Notes under the pieces: model-generated
Databases searched by the model: none
What the model was told of the DNA's origin: nothing
What the model saw: only the letters and a program-made list of their open reading frames with translations
Position numbers and translations under genes: made by a program
In this document: in pieces, positions 26,654-35,353 of the stretch
How positions within the stretch are numbered: the stretch's first letter is position 1
How the letters are laid out: each line of letters begins with the position of its first letter
Source: Saccharospirillum sp. MSK14-1
GTDB taxonomy: Bacteria > Pseudomonadota > Gammaproteobacteria > Pseudomonadales > Natronospirillaceae
NCBI RefSeq assembly: GCF_003054965.1
Contig: NZ_MIES01000033.1
Coordinates: 620,001-684,000 of the forward strand
Length of the DNA: 64,000 bases
Direction: 5' to 3'

Positions 26654-26680
26654 AAAAAAGGAGGCCGAAGCCTCCTTCTT
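26654..26680. terminator. Bidirectional terminator between yqfO-like gene and adk
   Basis: GGAGGC-CGAA-GCCTCC stem with an A run on the left and TTCTT on the right, between two convergent genes 52 bases apart. Confidence 0.8.
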
Positions 26681-26694
26681 ACCATCAGATCGAC

Positions 26695-27351
26695 TTAGCC
26701 GTCGATGGCGTTAAAAATGCTGTCGCGGATGTCTTCCACACCGCCGACGCCCGGAATATAGACATAGGTCGGCGCATTCTCCGGTTCTTTCTCGGCCAGG
26801 TCTTTGTAGTAACCCACCAGCGGCTTGGTCTGGGCGTGGTATACCTCCAGACGTTTGGCGACGGTTTCTTCTTGGTCGTCGCTGCGCTGAATCAGCGGCT
26901 CGCCGGTTTCGTCGTCTTTGCCAGCCACTTTGGGTGGGTTGTTGTCGACATGGTAAACGCGGCCAGAGGCTTCGTGCACACGGCGGCCACTGATGCGCTT
27001 GATGATTTCGCTGTCGTCTACGTCGATGTCGACTACGAAATCGATCTGCACGCCTTCGTTTTTCAGCGCTTCGGCTTGTGGAATGGTGCGCGGGAAGCCA
27101 TCAAACAGGCAACCATTGACGCAATCCGGTTCGGCGATGCGTTCTTTGATCAGCGCGATGATGGTTTCATCAGACACCAAACCACCGGAGGCCATGACTT
27201 CTTTGACCTTCAAGCCTAACGGGCTGCCGGCTTTAACAGCAGCGCGCAGCATGTCGCCTGTGGAAATCTGTGGAATGTCGTACTTCTCGGTAATGTATTG
27301 GGCTTGAGTACCCTTACCGGCACCGGGTGCGCCCAGCAGAATAATGCGCAT
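26695..27351 (-). CDS. adk: Adenylate kinase
   Basis: Catalyses ATP + AMP to 2 ADP in the cytoplasm. The 218 residues show the P-loop [10 protein letters not shown] at the N-terminus, the AMP-binding [15 protein letters not shown], the [11 protein letters not shown] motif and a long LID ([19 protein letters not shown]) without zinc cysteines, as in other gammaproteobacteria. The frame extends upstream to 27384, but the ATG at 27351 ([14 protein letters not shown]) is the family start. The 296-base gap to ppc contains a GGCCAGCC / GGCTGGCC inverted repeat (27459-27485) and a terminator-like hairpin (27529-27549). Confidence 0.98.
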   Translation of the reverse strand: MRIILLGAPGAGKGTQAQYITEKYDIPQISTGDMLRAAVKAGSPLGLKVKEVMASGGLVSDETIIALIKERIAEPDCVNGCLFDGFPRTIPQAEALKNEGVQIDFVVDIDVDDSEIIKRISGRRVHEASGRVYHVDNNPPKVAGKDDETGEPLIQRSDDQEETVAKRLEVYHAQTKPLVGYYKDLAEKEPENAPTYVYIPGVGGVEDIRDSIFNAIDG

Positions 27352-27528
27352 TGACGAAAAGCTCCTCAGTTCTGTGATGTTCAAATCGATTTAAGTTCAA
27401 ATGGGGGGCCGGCCGGAACTGCGTTAAGGCTCTGGCCTTGGCTAACTAAGTGGGGGTTGGCCAGCCTCACAATGCTGGGCTGGCCCGGAATCTTTGGCGC
27501 GCGGGTTGCTGTTGTCCTTTTGTACCGC

Positions 27529-27549
27529 CAGGCCCGAGGCCTGTTTTTT
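27529..27549 (+). terminator. Terminator-like hairpin in adk-ppc gap
   Basis: CAGGCC-CGA-GGCCTG followed by six T on the plus strand. No plus-strand gene ends nearby, so it may close an unannotated transcript or act as a processing signal. An inverted repeat lies just upstream at 27459-27485. No protein gene is supported between 27352 and 27647. Confidence 0.5.
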
Positions 27550-27647
27550 GCCAGCCGCTAAGATACCTGCCCGTTTGAATAAGCTCAACCCGAACAGGGC
27601 GCCTCGCCTATCCGACTTCCGTCGAATAGGTGTCGAAAGCGCCGCTT

Positions 27648-30263
27648 TTAGCCGGTATTACGCATACCCGCTGAGATGCCAGCCATGGTGACTTTCAGCG
27701 CTCTTTCTAATTGAGCGTCGAAGTTACCGGCTTTACGCTCACGTTTGAGCAGCTCTGCCTGTAGGTAATTCAACGGGTCGGTGTAAGGGTTGCGTACCTG
27801 AATGGACTGCGCGAGCAGTGGATCGCTGGCCAGCAGTTCTTTCTGGCGCTTGATGCGATTCATCAGTTCTTCGCTGACCCGAAGGTCATCACGCAGTTGC
27901 TCACCCAAGCTGTGCAGCTCGTCCGGAACCAACTGTTTTTCATAGTAAGCCGCGATGGAGCGGTCGGCTTTGCCGAGCACCATTTCCAGCAGATCGAGGA
28001 AGGCGCTGAAGAAAGGCCAGTGATCGACCATGTCCTGCAGTGTGTCCGGCGATTGCTCCAGGCCAAATTCCAACGCCTGGCGAGCGCCGAGCCAGGAAGG
28101 CAGGTTCAGTCGGACCTGCATCCAGGCGAATACCCAGGGAATGGCGCGCAGGCTTTCCACACCACCGGTGGCCTTGCGCTTAGCCGGACGGCTGCCCAGC
28201 GCCAGCAGGCCCAATTCCTGTTCCGGCGTCAGGCTGCGGAAATAGGGCACGAAACGTTCGTCATGACGCACAGTATCGCGATAGGCGGTCAGACTGGCTT
28301 GTGACATCTGCTCCAGCAGCTCACGCCATTCGTCTTTGGGTGCGGCATTCGGTTCGAGTGTGGCGCGCAAGGTCGCGGCGACGTAGATACCGAGACTGCG
28401 CACCGCCACGCGCGGCAGACCAAATTTATAACGAATCATCTCGCCCTGTTCGGTCACCCGAATGGCGCCCTGGACGGAACCCGGTGGTTGCGAGGCCATG
28501 GCTTTTTCCACCGGACCGCCACCGCGGCCGACGGTGCCACCGCGGCCGTGGAACAGCATCAGGTGAATGTTGTTTTGCTGCGCTAAGGCAACCAGTTTTT
28601 CCTGGGCTTTGTATTGCGCCCAGGTAGCGGTCAGTTTGCCAGCGTCTTTGGCGGAGTCGGAATAGCCAATCATGACCGTTTGGCGCGCATCGCAGTACTG
28701 GCGATAGGCTGGCATGGACCAGAGTTGCTCCATGACGTCGTAGCTGCGGTCGAGGTCATCCAGGGTTTCGAACAGCGGCACAATGGGCACGTTCCAGCTC
28801 AGACCGCTCTCTTTAAGAATCAGCGCAACAGCCAAAACGTCGGACGGCTGGCGTGCCATGGAAATGATGTAGCTCGACAGCGTTTCTGGCGGCTCTTCGG
28901 CCAGAATGCGAGCGGTATCGAGCACCTCTTGTGTGTCGGCACTCGGCTGCCAGTTGCGCGGCAACAGCGGACGTTTGCTGGCGAGCTGTTCCAGCAGAAA
29001 AGCCTGACGCTGGGCTTCGTACCATTCGCCGTATTCACCCAGTTCCAGATAACGAGTGATTTCATCGAGCGCCTGGACGTGGCGATCGCTGTCCTGGCGG
29101 ATGTCGAGGGGCACCAGGTTAATGCCAAAGCAATGCACCCGGCGGATGGTGTCGAGCAGGCTGCCTTGGGCGATGCGCTTCATGCCGCAGTCGTTCAGAG
29201 AGCGATAACACAGCATCAGCGGTTCGAGCAGATCATCGCGCCGGGTGATGACGTCTTCCGGCGGTGTGGCGTTTTCTCCGTTGACGCAGGCATCGGCCCA
29301 TTCCAGCGTGCGTTCCAGACGATCACGCAGGTTGTGCAGAATGGCGCGATAGGGCGTGCGCACTTCACCAGAGCGGGCCAGCAGTTCGTCGGAGGCTTCG
29401 CTCATGCTCAGATCGCCAGCCAAGTCGTGGATGTCTTTCAGATACAGATCGGCCGCCATCCAGCGACCCAGCAGAATGACCTCACGGGTAACGGTGTGCG
29501 TGACGTTCGGGTTGCCGTCGCGGTCGCCGCCCATCCAGGAATAAAAGTGGAAGGGGGAGGCATCGACGGGTAAACCCTGGCCCAGACGATGACGCGCAGC
29601 GCGGTCCAGCTCGCGCATAAACTGAGGCACGGCCTGCCACAGAGAGTTTTCGATGACCGCGAACCCCCATTTGGCCTCGTCGACCGCGGTTGGTCGCTCA
29701 TCACGGATTTCGTTGGTGTGCCAGATTTCATCGATGGTGCGTTTGAGACCCGACTGAAGCTCATGGCGTTCGTGCGGCAAAAGATCGGTGCGCTTGAGGT
29801 CTGCCAAGGCTTCGGCAATGCGCTCGTATTTTCGAATCAGGGTCCGGCGGGTGACTTCCGTTGGGTGGGCGGTCAGTACCAGTTCGATGTTGAGGTGTTT
29901 CAGTGCACCGGCAACATCGTCTTTGCCCAGGGTGTCGACCAGCTCATCCAGTGTCGACTCCAGACTGATTTGTTGTTGCGCTTCGGCACTGGAAAAATAT
30001 TGTTCGTCGGCGATGTTGGCAAGATTCAGGAACTGACTGAAGGCGCGCACGATGGGCAGAATGTCATCGTCTTCCAGGTGGGCCAGTTCGTCGATTAAAG
30101 GTTGCGGGTCGCCGTCTTCAGAAGCGTTTACGGCTTTACCCAGGCGGCGGATGTCTTCTACCTTACGGAACAATTCCGGGCCTTGGTTTTCGAGCAGAGT
30201 ATCGCCCAGCAATTCGCCCAGCATTCGAACGTTGTCGCGTAGCGTTTCGGGGATAACGGTCAT
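27648..30263 (-). CDS. ppc: Phosphoenolpyruvate carboxylase
   Basis: Anaplerotic enzyme converting PEP and bicarbonate to oxaloacetate, 871 residues, close to the E. coli length. The catalytic histidine motif is LTAHPTEVTRRTLIRK near 147; GGDRDGNPNVT and the glycine-rich FHGRGGTVGRGGGP loop are present, and the C-terminus ends in the usual Asn-Thr-Gly (allosteric aspartate/malate site region). The ATG at 30263 is preceded by a 244-base divergent promoter region shared with an aldehyde dehydrogenase gene. Confidence 0.98.
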   Translation of the reverse strand: MTVIPETLRDNVRMLGELLGDTLLENQGPELFRKVEDIRRLGKAVNASEDGDPQPLIDELAHLEDDDILPIVRAFSQFLNLANIADEQYFSSAEAQQQISLESTLDELVDTLGKDDVAGALKHLNIELVLTAHPTEVTRRTLIRKYERIAEALADLKRTDLLPHERHELQSGLKRTIDEIWHTNEIRDERPTAVDEAKWGFAVIENSLWQAVPQFMRELDRAARHRLGQGLPVDASPFHFYSWMGGDRDGNPNVTHTVTREVILLGRWMAADLYLKDIHDLAGDLSMSEASDELLARSGEVRTPYRAILHNLRDRLERTLEWADACVNGENATPPEDVITRRDDLLEPLMLCYRSLNDCGMKRIAQGSLLDTIRRVHCFGINLVPLDIRQDSDRHVQALDEITRYLELGEYGEWYEAQRQAFLLEQLASKRPLLPRNWQPSADTQEVLDTARILAEEPPETLSSYIISMARQPSDVLAVALILKESGLSWNVPIVPLFETLDDLDRSYDVMEQLWSMPAYRQYCDARQTVMIGYSDSAKDAGKLTATWAQYKAQEKLVALAQQNNIHLMLFHGRGGTVGRGGGPVEKAMASQPPGSVQGAIRVTEQGEMIRYKFGLPRVAVRSLGIYVAATLRATLEPNAAPKDEWRELLEQMSQASLTAYRDTVRHDERFVPYFRSLTPEQELGLLALGSRPAKRKATGGVESLRAIPWVFAWMQVRLNLPSWLGARQALEFGLEQSPDTLQDMVDHWPFFSAFLDLLEMVLGKADRSIAAYYEKQLVPDELHSLGEQLRDDLRVSEELMNRIKRQKELLASDPLLAQSIQVRNPYTDPLNYLQAELLKRERKAGNFDAQLERALKVTMAGISAGMRNTG

Positions 30264-30372
30264 GGTATGGATGCTCCCTCTGGATGCGTCGTCGGCGCCG
30301 CACAGCTCAGCATAGTTGGTGTGCGGGTGTTGTGCCGATGCGCCAGCGGCCTGCCAAGCCGGAAGTGGCGCG

Positions 30373-30387
30373 TTATAATGATTATAA
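30373..30387. promoter_or_regulatory. Palindromic TTATAATGATTATAA in ppc/aldehyde dehydrogenase gap
   Basis: A perfect 15-base palindrome around a central G places a TATAAT on both strands. It may supply -10 elements for both divergent genes or be an operator. No convincing -35 hexamer at standard spacing was found on either side, so the role is tentative. Confidence 0.4.
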
Positions 30388-30461
30388 GTGCCCCGTCAGT
30401 ACCTCGGGCCAAGCTTATATTGTGGTTAAATTACAAAATTTCTGCCACCTATCTGTGAAAT

Positions 30462-30485
30462 CCGCTCATTTATGGGCGGTTTTTG
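30462..30485 (+). terminator. Hairpin with T run in the aldehyde dehydrogenase leader
   Basis: CCGCTCA-TTTA-TGGGCGG (7 pairs, one G-T) followed by five T, ending 22 bases before the aldehyde dehydrogenase ATG. Its position in the 5' leader suggests an attenuator or a terminator for a short upstream transcript. Confidence 0.5.
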
Positions 30486-30507
30486 CCTCAAAATGAAAGG
30501 TTATTAC

Positions 30508-31863
30508 ATGACTGTCTTCCGTTCGGTTAATCCAGCCACAGGTGAACTGCTGGGGCAATGGCCGATGTGGACGGATGCCCAGTTGCAAGCGGTGGTGGAT
30601 GAGCAAGCCAGTCTCTGGCCGGACCTGGCCAATACGCCCTTGGCACAACGCTTGGCGTGGTTAGCAGACCTGGGTGAGCTCTTGGCGCAGCAACGTCACA
30701 CCTTGGCACTGTGCATGACCCACGAAATGGGCAAGCCTCTGGCTCAGGCTGAAGCCGAAATCGATAAAACCCGCGCGCTGATTGAGTATGTGTGCGTGCA
30801 AGCACCTCAACGGTTTGAGCCGACATCACTGCTGCCTGGCGTCGAACGCAAGATGGCCGCCTTAGGTGGTGTTTTGGGCATCATGCCGTGGAATTACCCG
30901 TTATGGCAGTTGGCGCGGTTCGCGCTGCCGGCGCTGGCCATCGGTAACACCGTGACCATCAAACCGGCACCCAATGTCTGGCAGTCGGCTGCCTTGCTGG
31001 AGCAGTGGGTGGGCGAGGCGGGTTTTCCGCGCGCAGCCTTGCGGGTGGTGCGTGCAGACATTCAACAACTGCCATTGCTCTACGATCATCCACATCTGCG
31101 ACAGGTGCATTTTACCGGCAGCCGAGATGTTGGCCGACGCATTGCTGCCGCCTGTGGTGAGCGTTTAAAACCCACGACGCTGGAGCTAGGGGGCAATGAC
31201 GCTTGGCTGTTGACCGACAGCGGTGATGTCTCGGCCTTTGTTAAGGCCGCACTGACCTCGCGTTTGAACAACAGTGGGCAGAGTTGTTTGTGCGCAAAAC
31301 GGTGGTTGGTGCCTAAGTCACGTTTGGAGCGGGTGCTGGCATTGGTTGAGGCTGCACTGCCGGATTATCAGCCGATGTCGCCCGAGTTGCCTGAGTCGCG
31401 ACTTGGCCCGCTGGCCCGAGCCGATTTGCGGGATCAGTTGTTGTCGCAATGGCGCCGGTTAAGCGCTGACGCTTTGCGGCGCAGCTCTGACCCGGTGGTG
31501 GATGGTCAGTTTGTGTCGCCGGCCTGGGCTGTGGTCGATGACCCCTTGACCAGTCAGGTTTGGCCGGAAGAAGTCTTTGGGCCTGTGATTCAGTTGGCGG
31601 CCTACGAGTTTCTGGATCAGGCCATTGCCTGGGCTAACCACAGCGAATATGGCTTAGGTGGCTCGGTTTGGGATGCAGATCCTCAGCGAGCCTCGGCACT
31701 GGCGATGCGATTGCACACCGCCAACGTCGCCATAAACCGACCGATGCGCAGCCGGATTGACGTGAGTTTTGGCGGACGAGCGGCGTCGGGGTGGGGCGTT
31801 GAATTAGGTCAGGAAGGCATAGCGGCCTTAATGCGCGGTCAGGTTCAGTATGTTGATGGTTGA
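30508..31863 (+). CDS. NAD(P)-dependent aldehyde dehydrogenase (succinate-semialdehyde type)
   Basis: Cytoplasmic oxidation of an aldehyde to its acid, 451 residues, a compact ALDH as in the Sad/YneI branch. Motifs are the N-terminal NPATGELLGQWP, cofactor-binding GIMPWNYPLWQLAR and VHFTGSRDVGRRI, the catalytic Glu in LELGGND and catalytic Cys in NNSGQSCLCAKR, and the C-terminal EVFGPVIQL. I chose the ATG at 30508 with AAAGG upstream. Succinate semialdehyde is the likeliest substrate from overall similarity, but this is inference. Confidence 0.87.
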   Translation: MTVFRSVNPATGELLGQWPMWTDAQLQAVVDEQASLWPDLANTPLAQRLAWLADLGELLAQQRHTLALCMTHEMGKPLAQAEAEIDKTRALIEYVCVQAPQRFEPTSLLPGVERKMAALGGVLGIMPWNYPLWQLARFALPALAIGNTVTIKPAPNVWQSAALLEQWVGEAGFPRAALRVVRADIQQLPLLYDHPHLRQVHFTGSRDVGRRIAAACGERLKPTTLELGGNDAWLLTDSGDVSAFVKAALTSRLNNSGQSCLCAKRWLVPKSRLERVLALVEAALPDYQPMSPELPESRLGPLARADLRDQLLSQWRRLSADALRRSSDPVVDGQFVSPAWAVVDDPLTSQVWPEEVFGPVIQLAAYEFLDQAIAWANHSEYGLGGSVWDADPQRASALAMRLHTANVAINRPMRSRIDVSFGGRAASGWGVELGQEGIAALMRGQVQYVDG

Positions 31864-31967
31864 GAAATATTCACTCATAGCGTGAAAAAGCATCGTTTGT
31901 TTGGCGGGCGCTGCCTGCCTATTCTCTGCGCTGTCCGAATGACCAAAACCCAAAGGGGGTCAGTACC

Positions 31968-32180
31968 ATGGATAGCAAGACAATGAATGACAGCACACGC
32001 ACTTTGGAAGACGCCGGTGTTGTATTGGACGAGTGGGGCAACATCGACGTTGCTCATTACGAGGCCAAAGCCGTAGAAATGCGCAGTGAATATCTGACGC
32101 AGATGTTTGCGTCCTGGCGCAGCAGCGTAGCGAACGGCATCCGCGGTCTCTTCAGCGCGCCGGTAACGCGTAACGTTTAA
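31968..32180 (+). CDS. Small protein of unknown function, 70 residues
   Basis: Not recognised. The N-terminal half is acidic (LEDAGVVLDEWGNIDVAHYE). The C-terminal half is a basic amphipathic helix (MRSEYLTQMFASWRSSVANG) that could bind membrane or nucleic acid. An excellent ribosome site AAAGGGGG precedes the ATG, and a terminator follows at 32265, so it is very likely expressed as a single-gene transcript. There is no cysteine, signal peptide or clear fold. Confidence 0.68.
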   Translation: MDSKTMNDSTRTLEDAGVVLDEWGNIDVAHYEAKAVEMRSEYLTQMFASWRSSVANGIRGLFSAPVTRNV

Positions 32181-32264
32181 GAGATTTCTTTTACAGATTG
32201 GCGAAGGCCAGTCTGCAGCAGCAAGCTTGAGTACAGTCAGTGCTCCGCTAGGGAGCGATCTTTG

Positions 32265-32294
32265 ACCGGGTAAGGATACTTACCCGGTTTTTTT
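32265..32294 (+). terminator. Rho-independent terminator
   Basis: ACCGGGTAA / TTACCCGGT stem with a short GGATAC loop followed by seven T. It closes the small gene at 31968-32180. Confidence 0.88.
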
Positions 32295-32314
32295 ATGCCG
32301 GCTATTTATTGCGC

Positions 32315-32851
32315 TCAGCGCGGTTCAATTGCCCCGGTTAGTACCGCGGGCACTTCCTGATCGCGGACCTTGAGATAGTGTTCGAGCGTGGCGGTGACCG
32401 TTCGAAACGAAATTTCTTGCCAAGGCAGGTCATTGAGTTCGAACAGCGCGACTTCGCTGCTTTCCTGGGTAACCGCAAATTCAAAATCGGGCATGTCGAC
32501 GCGATAGAAGACGTGGACCTGATCGAATTCCGGCAGGCTGATCATTGAGAGCAGAACAGGGTTGTGCGCTTTAACCATCGATTCTTCCAGCGTCTCTCGC
32601 AAGGCGCCTTCGACGACAGTTTCACCGTTTTCCATAAAGCCAGCGGGCAATGTCCAGTAGCCCAGACGCGGTTCAATGGCGCGCCGACACAGCAAAATAC
32701 GGCCATCGGGTGCGACCGGCAGTGTGCCAGTGATCAGGCGTGGATTCTGGTAATGGATGCTGCCGCAATGGTCGCACAGGTAGCGAGGGCGGTTGTCCAT
32801 ATCGGGGATGGCGAACCGCAAGGGTTGGCCGCAGTGACTGCAAAAATTCAT
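32315..32851 (-). CDS. Nudix hydrolase with N-terminal zinc ribbon
   Basis: Predicted nucleotide-diphosphate hydrolase of 178 residues. The N-terminus is a zinc ribbon (CSHCGQ ... CDHCG) followed by IHYQNPRLITGTLP. The Nudix box is GFMENGETVVEGALRETLEE (G-x5-E-x7-RE-x2-EE pattern). This layout resembles the zinc-ribbon Nudix group that includes NudC-related ADP-ribose or NADH hydrolases, but the NudC C-terminal signature is absent. The substrate is therefore unknown. Confidence 0.88.
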   Translation of the reverse strand: MNFCSHCGQPLRFAIPDMDNRPRYLCDHCGSIHYQNPRLITGTLPVAPDGRILLCRRAIEPRLGYWTLPAGFMENGETVVEGALRETLEESMVKAHNPVLLSMISLPEFDQVHVFYRVDMPDFEFAVTQESSEVALFELNDLPWQEISFRTVTATLEHYLKVRDQEVPAVLTGAIEPR

Positions 32852-32887
32852 TGAATTAAAGCGGTAATGGCTGGAAGGACCAGCCTA

Positions 32888-33256
32888 TCAGGACTCGTCG
32901 GTTTCGTCTTCCCAAGAACGCGGTCGCAGCGGGATTACATTAGTCGGGCGCAATGCGGTCGGTTCGGTAACCACGGAAAGTGTGGAGAAATCATTCAGGC
33001 TGTCGCACAGGTCGGTGACGCGTTCATGCATCATCTGAGACATCCGCATGCAGCTTTGCACGGGGTTCTTGGCTTTGCGGCGTTCCATATCGATGGTGAA
33101 CTGCAGGCCCTGAAGTCGCTGGCGTTGATTGTCGGGCGCGCGATCAATGAAATCTCGGATCAACGAGGTTCTTAAGTGTTCCAGGCCGTCGGGGTCCCGA
33201 TTGGCCAAGTCCATCAAGGTATCAAAGTTGGGTAGTTCTTTTTGGAGTTCCGCCAT
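32888..33256 (-). CDS. DUF3135-type protein
   Basis: Cytoplasmic protein of 122 residues, mostly helical, of a family of unknown function (DUF3135) found in gammaproteobacteria. It begins MAELQKELPNFDTLMDLANR, with conserved LQGLQFTIDMERRKAKNP. The ATG at 33256 follows GAGGAAG and is preferred to the open frame from 33271. It lies upstream of the zinc-ribbon Nudix gene on the same strand. The 267 bases between it and the next gene (33257-33523) contain no feature I can identify beyond the two divergent starts. Confidence 0.72.
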   Translation of the reverse strand: MAELQKELPNFDTLMDLANRDPDGLEHLRTSLIRDFIDRAPDNQRQRLQGLQFTIDMERRKAKNPVQSCMRMSQMMHERVTDLCDSLNDFSTLSVVTEPTALRPTNVIPLRPRSWEDETDES

Positions 33257-33523
33257 GAGCGTCTTCCTCACCCACTTCCTTGGGGTCGTTCGGGCGACGC
33301 CGGGGCATCGCGATCATTTAATTCGGCTGGAATCCTTGTGTTCCCTTTCCCAGCCGCTGATAAAGCTAGCATCGAAACGTGCATTTGGGTACCCGTGGAG
33401 TGATCTCTATCGTCGTTAAACAGCGAAATTGTGATTCAGAACGGTGATCTGTTGCCGATAAAGAAAGGTTAAGCCCGGGTCCGAAGCCAAGCCAGGGCTG
33501 TTGAAATATGAGATGCTGTACTG

Positions 33524-34138
33524 ATGAAGCCTGCTGGTCCTAATCAAAATCGCTTTATGGAGCCGTTGCGCTCGCACCGCCCACGTCAGTTGACACTGTC
33601 CACGCCCAAAGCGGGTGTGCTGGTGCCATTGGTCGAAACCGAAGAGGTGGGTGTGTTGCTCACGGTTCGAGCCGCGCACCTAAACAGCCATCCCGGTGAG
33701 GTGGCGTTCCCGGGTGGGATGTGGGAACGCGAAGACCAGAACTTGGCTGAAACCGCTTTGCGCGAAACTCACGAAGAACTCAACTTACCGCCATCGCGTA
33801 TTCAGGTGCTTGGCAGCTTGTCGACTGGTTTGTCGAAAGCGGGCGTGCAGGTGTTTCCGTATGTTGGCTGGGTTGAGCATCTGGACGATTGCCGAGCCAG
33901 CCCGGATGAGATTGCCGATTGGTTTGTGGTGCCCTGGGCTTTCTTCGCGCAGACCGAGCCGGAGCTAATACCCGTACATCGTCACGGCACCGATTTCCAG
34001 ATTCCGCACTATCATTACCAGGGACGCCACATCTGGGGATTAACCGCTATGATTTTGTTGGAATTGATTAATTTGGTTGAAGGCACCGACTGGCCGTTGC
34101 CCGCCTTTACGCCTCGGGATGATGATTTTTCGGTATGA
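33524..34138 (+). CDS. nudL: Nudix CoA pyrophosphatase family protein
   Basis: Predicted hydrolase splitting CoA-type pyrophosphates to phosphopantetheine and adenosine bisphosphate, 204 residues. The CoA-Nudix signature is visible as LNSHPGEVAFPGGMWE, overlapping the Nudix box (GG ... AETALRETHEEL). The ATG at 33524 is used; the ribosome site is weak and an ATG at 33557 is an alternative. The stop overlaps the start of the following HTH gene (ATGA), suggesting coupled translation. Confidence 0.88.
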   Translation: MKPAGPNQNRFMEPLRSHRPRQLTLSTPKAGVLVPLVETEEVGVLLTVRAAHLNSHPGEVAFPGGMWEREDQNLAETALRETHEELNLPPSRIQVLGSLSTGLSKAGVQVFPYVGWVEHLDDCRASPDEIADWFVVPWAFFAQTEPELIPVHRHGTDFQIPHYHYQGRHIWGLTAMILLELINLVEGTDWPLPAFTPRDDDFSV

Positions 34139-34581
34139 GTTTCGCGGATCGTTTGCGTGAGTTGATTGGTGCCAGCTCAGTCAGCGCCTTTGCCCGCCGG
34201 GTTGAACTCGGTGAAAGTCTGATTCGTAAATACCTCAAAGGATCTGAACCGACGTTATCGCGTGCCAATCAAATCGCCGATGTCACTGGCTGTTCATTGG
34301 AGTGGCTGGCCACGGGTCGAGGGTCGCCGGATAACCCAGTGGATGCCATTGATCTTGTATCCATGAAAGCGGCCATTCGCATCATGCGTCAGGAAGCTGG
34401 CCTTGAAGAGGAAGAAGCGCCCGAAGATGACGGTTTGATACGAACTGTGGCCGTCTATCAGTACCTGCGCGCCAACCGGCGCCGTAATGGCGAACCGGAT
34501 ATTCAATTAGGTCGCGCCTTTGCCCGCTTTCTGCGCAATGAAGAAAACCTTAAGGCGTTTCGTGATGAGCGGGTTCGCTGA
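34135..34581 (+). CDS. XRE/CI-like helix-turn-helix protein
   Basis: Predicted DNA-binding regulator of 148 residues. The N-terminal HTH covers about 1-70 (SVSAFARRVELGESLIRKYL, then SRANQIADVTGCSLEWLATG), of the type seen in phage CI-like repressors. The C-terminal half is acidic and helical, without a peptidase (LexA-like) domain. It is translationally coupled to the CoA pyrophosphatase gene. Its 3' end overlaps the convergent DegV-like gene by 32 bases, an unusual antisense overlap. Confidence 0.82.
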   Translation: MSFADRLRELIGASSVSAFARRVELGESLIRKYLKGSEPTLSRANQIADVTGCSLEWLATGRGSPDNPVDAIDLVSMKAAIRIMRQEAGLEEEEAPEDDGLIRTVAVYQYLRANRRRNGEPDIQLGRAFARFLRNEENLKAFRDERVR

Positions 34582-35320
34582 GCCAGGCAAGGCTGAGTGC
34601 GCCGCGCCCACTTTCTTCAGAGCTGGCATCATCCATAGCGCTCAACCAGCACTGGCTGCCTTGTCGACGTATGTTTTGATGCCATTGGCGAAAGGCGGTT
34701 TGGGTCTGTAAGGATGCCAGGTCGCCAGCGTAACTCAGGTTAAATAAGGACTTGGGCGGCGCCAGTCTGCGACCGTGTTCCAGTACAGCGAGTATCGGAT
34801 TCCTGGTGAATTGTATAACCGGGCGTCGGTCGGGTTGAAGGTGCACCATGGCGGCGTTACGGCGTCGCCAGCGCTGGAACAAAGGCATCGTCTCGTTCAA
34901 CCAGGTCGAACCCGCAGGCATCGCCAGAAGGTGGTGGATCCGGGCTTCGGTCGATGCCAGAGCCGACCTTATTGCATCAAGGCTGTTACCCTTTTCGAGC
35001 CGGTCTGCCGCCATTTTGACGAGCAATCCCAGCGCCGCCCATTGGTGCTGGCTATGAAACAGCCGCACGTAAAAAGGTGTTCGCAGATGGGCGCTGAGGC
35101 GACGCGGTGACAATTCATCGTGTCGTTGTGCAATGACGGTTTGCCAGCTTTCGATGGATAACGTCGAACCGATGCCAAGCAGGGCATCGCAGTGATACAA
35201 CCACTGCTCAGACAGACGTTCATCAAAGGTGTCAGACGGTGTCAGGCGGTCGATCGGAAAGCGCTTTAATGCGCCTGCAGGCAGGTGACAAGTCGGGTCG
35301 GTAATCAGCAATCCATGCAT
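34550..35320 (-). CDS. Divergent DegV-like protein
   Basis: A 256-residue protein that resembles DegV fatty-acid-binding proteins at two places: the N-terminal LLITDPTCHLPAGALKRF (DegV: ITDS-x-DLP) and a central AALGLLVKMAADRLEKG followed by a helical bundle. The usual serine of the ITDS motif is replaced by proline. Similarity elsewhere is weak, so the lipid-binding role is uncertain. It is 33 bases upstream of nth on the same strand and overlaps the convergent HTH gene. Confidence 0.6.
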   Translation of the reverse strand: MHGLLITDPTCHLPAGALKRFPIDRLTPSDTFDERLSEQWLYHCDALLGIGSTLSIESWQTVIAQRHDELSPRRLSAHLRTPFYVRLFHSQHQWAALGLLVKMAADRLEKGNSLDAIRSALASTEARIHHLLAMPAGSTWLNETMPLFQRWRRRNAAMVHLQPDRRPVIQFTRNPILAVLEHGRRLAPPKSLFNLSYAGDLASLQTQTAFRQWHQNIRRQGSQCWLSAMDDASSEESGRGALSLAWLSEPAHHETP

Positions 35321-35353
35321 GGGAAGCGACCTTGGCGTTAAGTGAGGATGGGC

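Noticed and set aside
27494-27691. 65-codon plus-strand frame between adk and ppc
   Set aside because: Overlaps the ppc 3' end, contains hairpins and lacks a protein-like composition.
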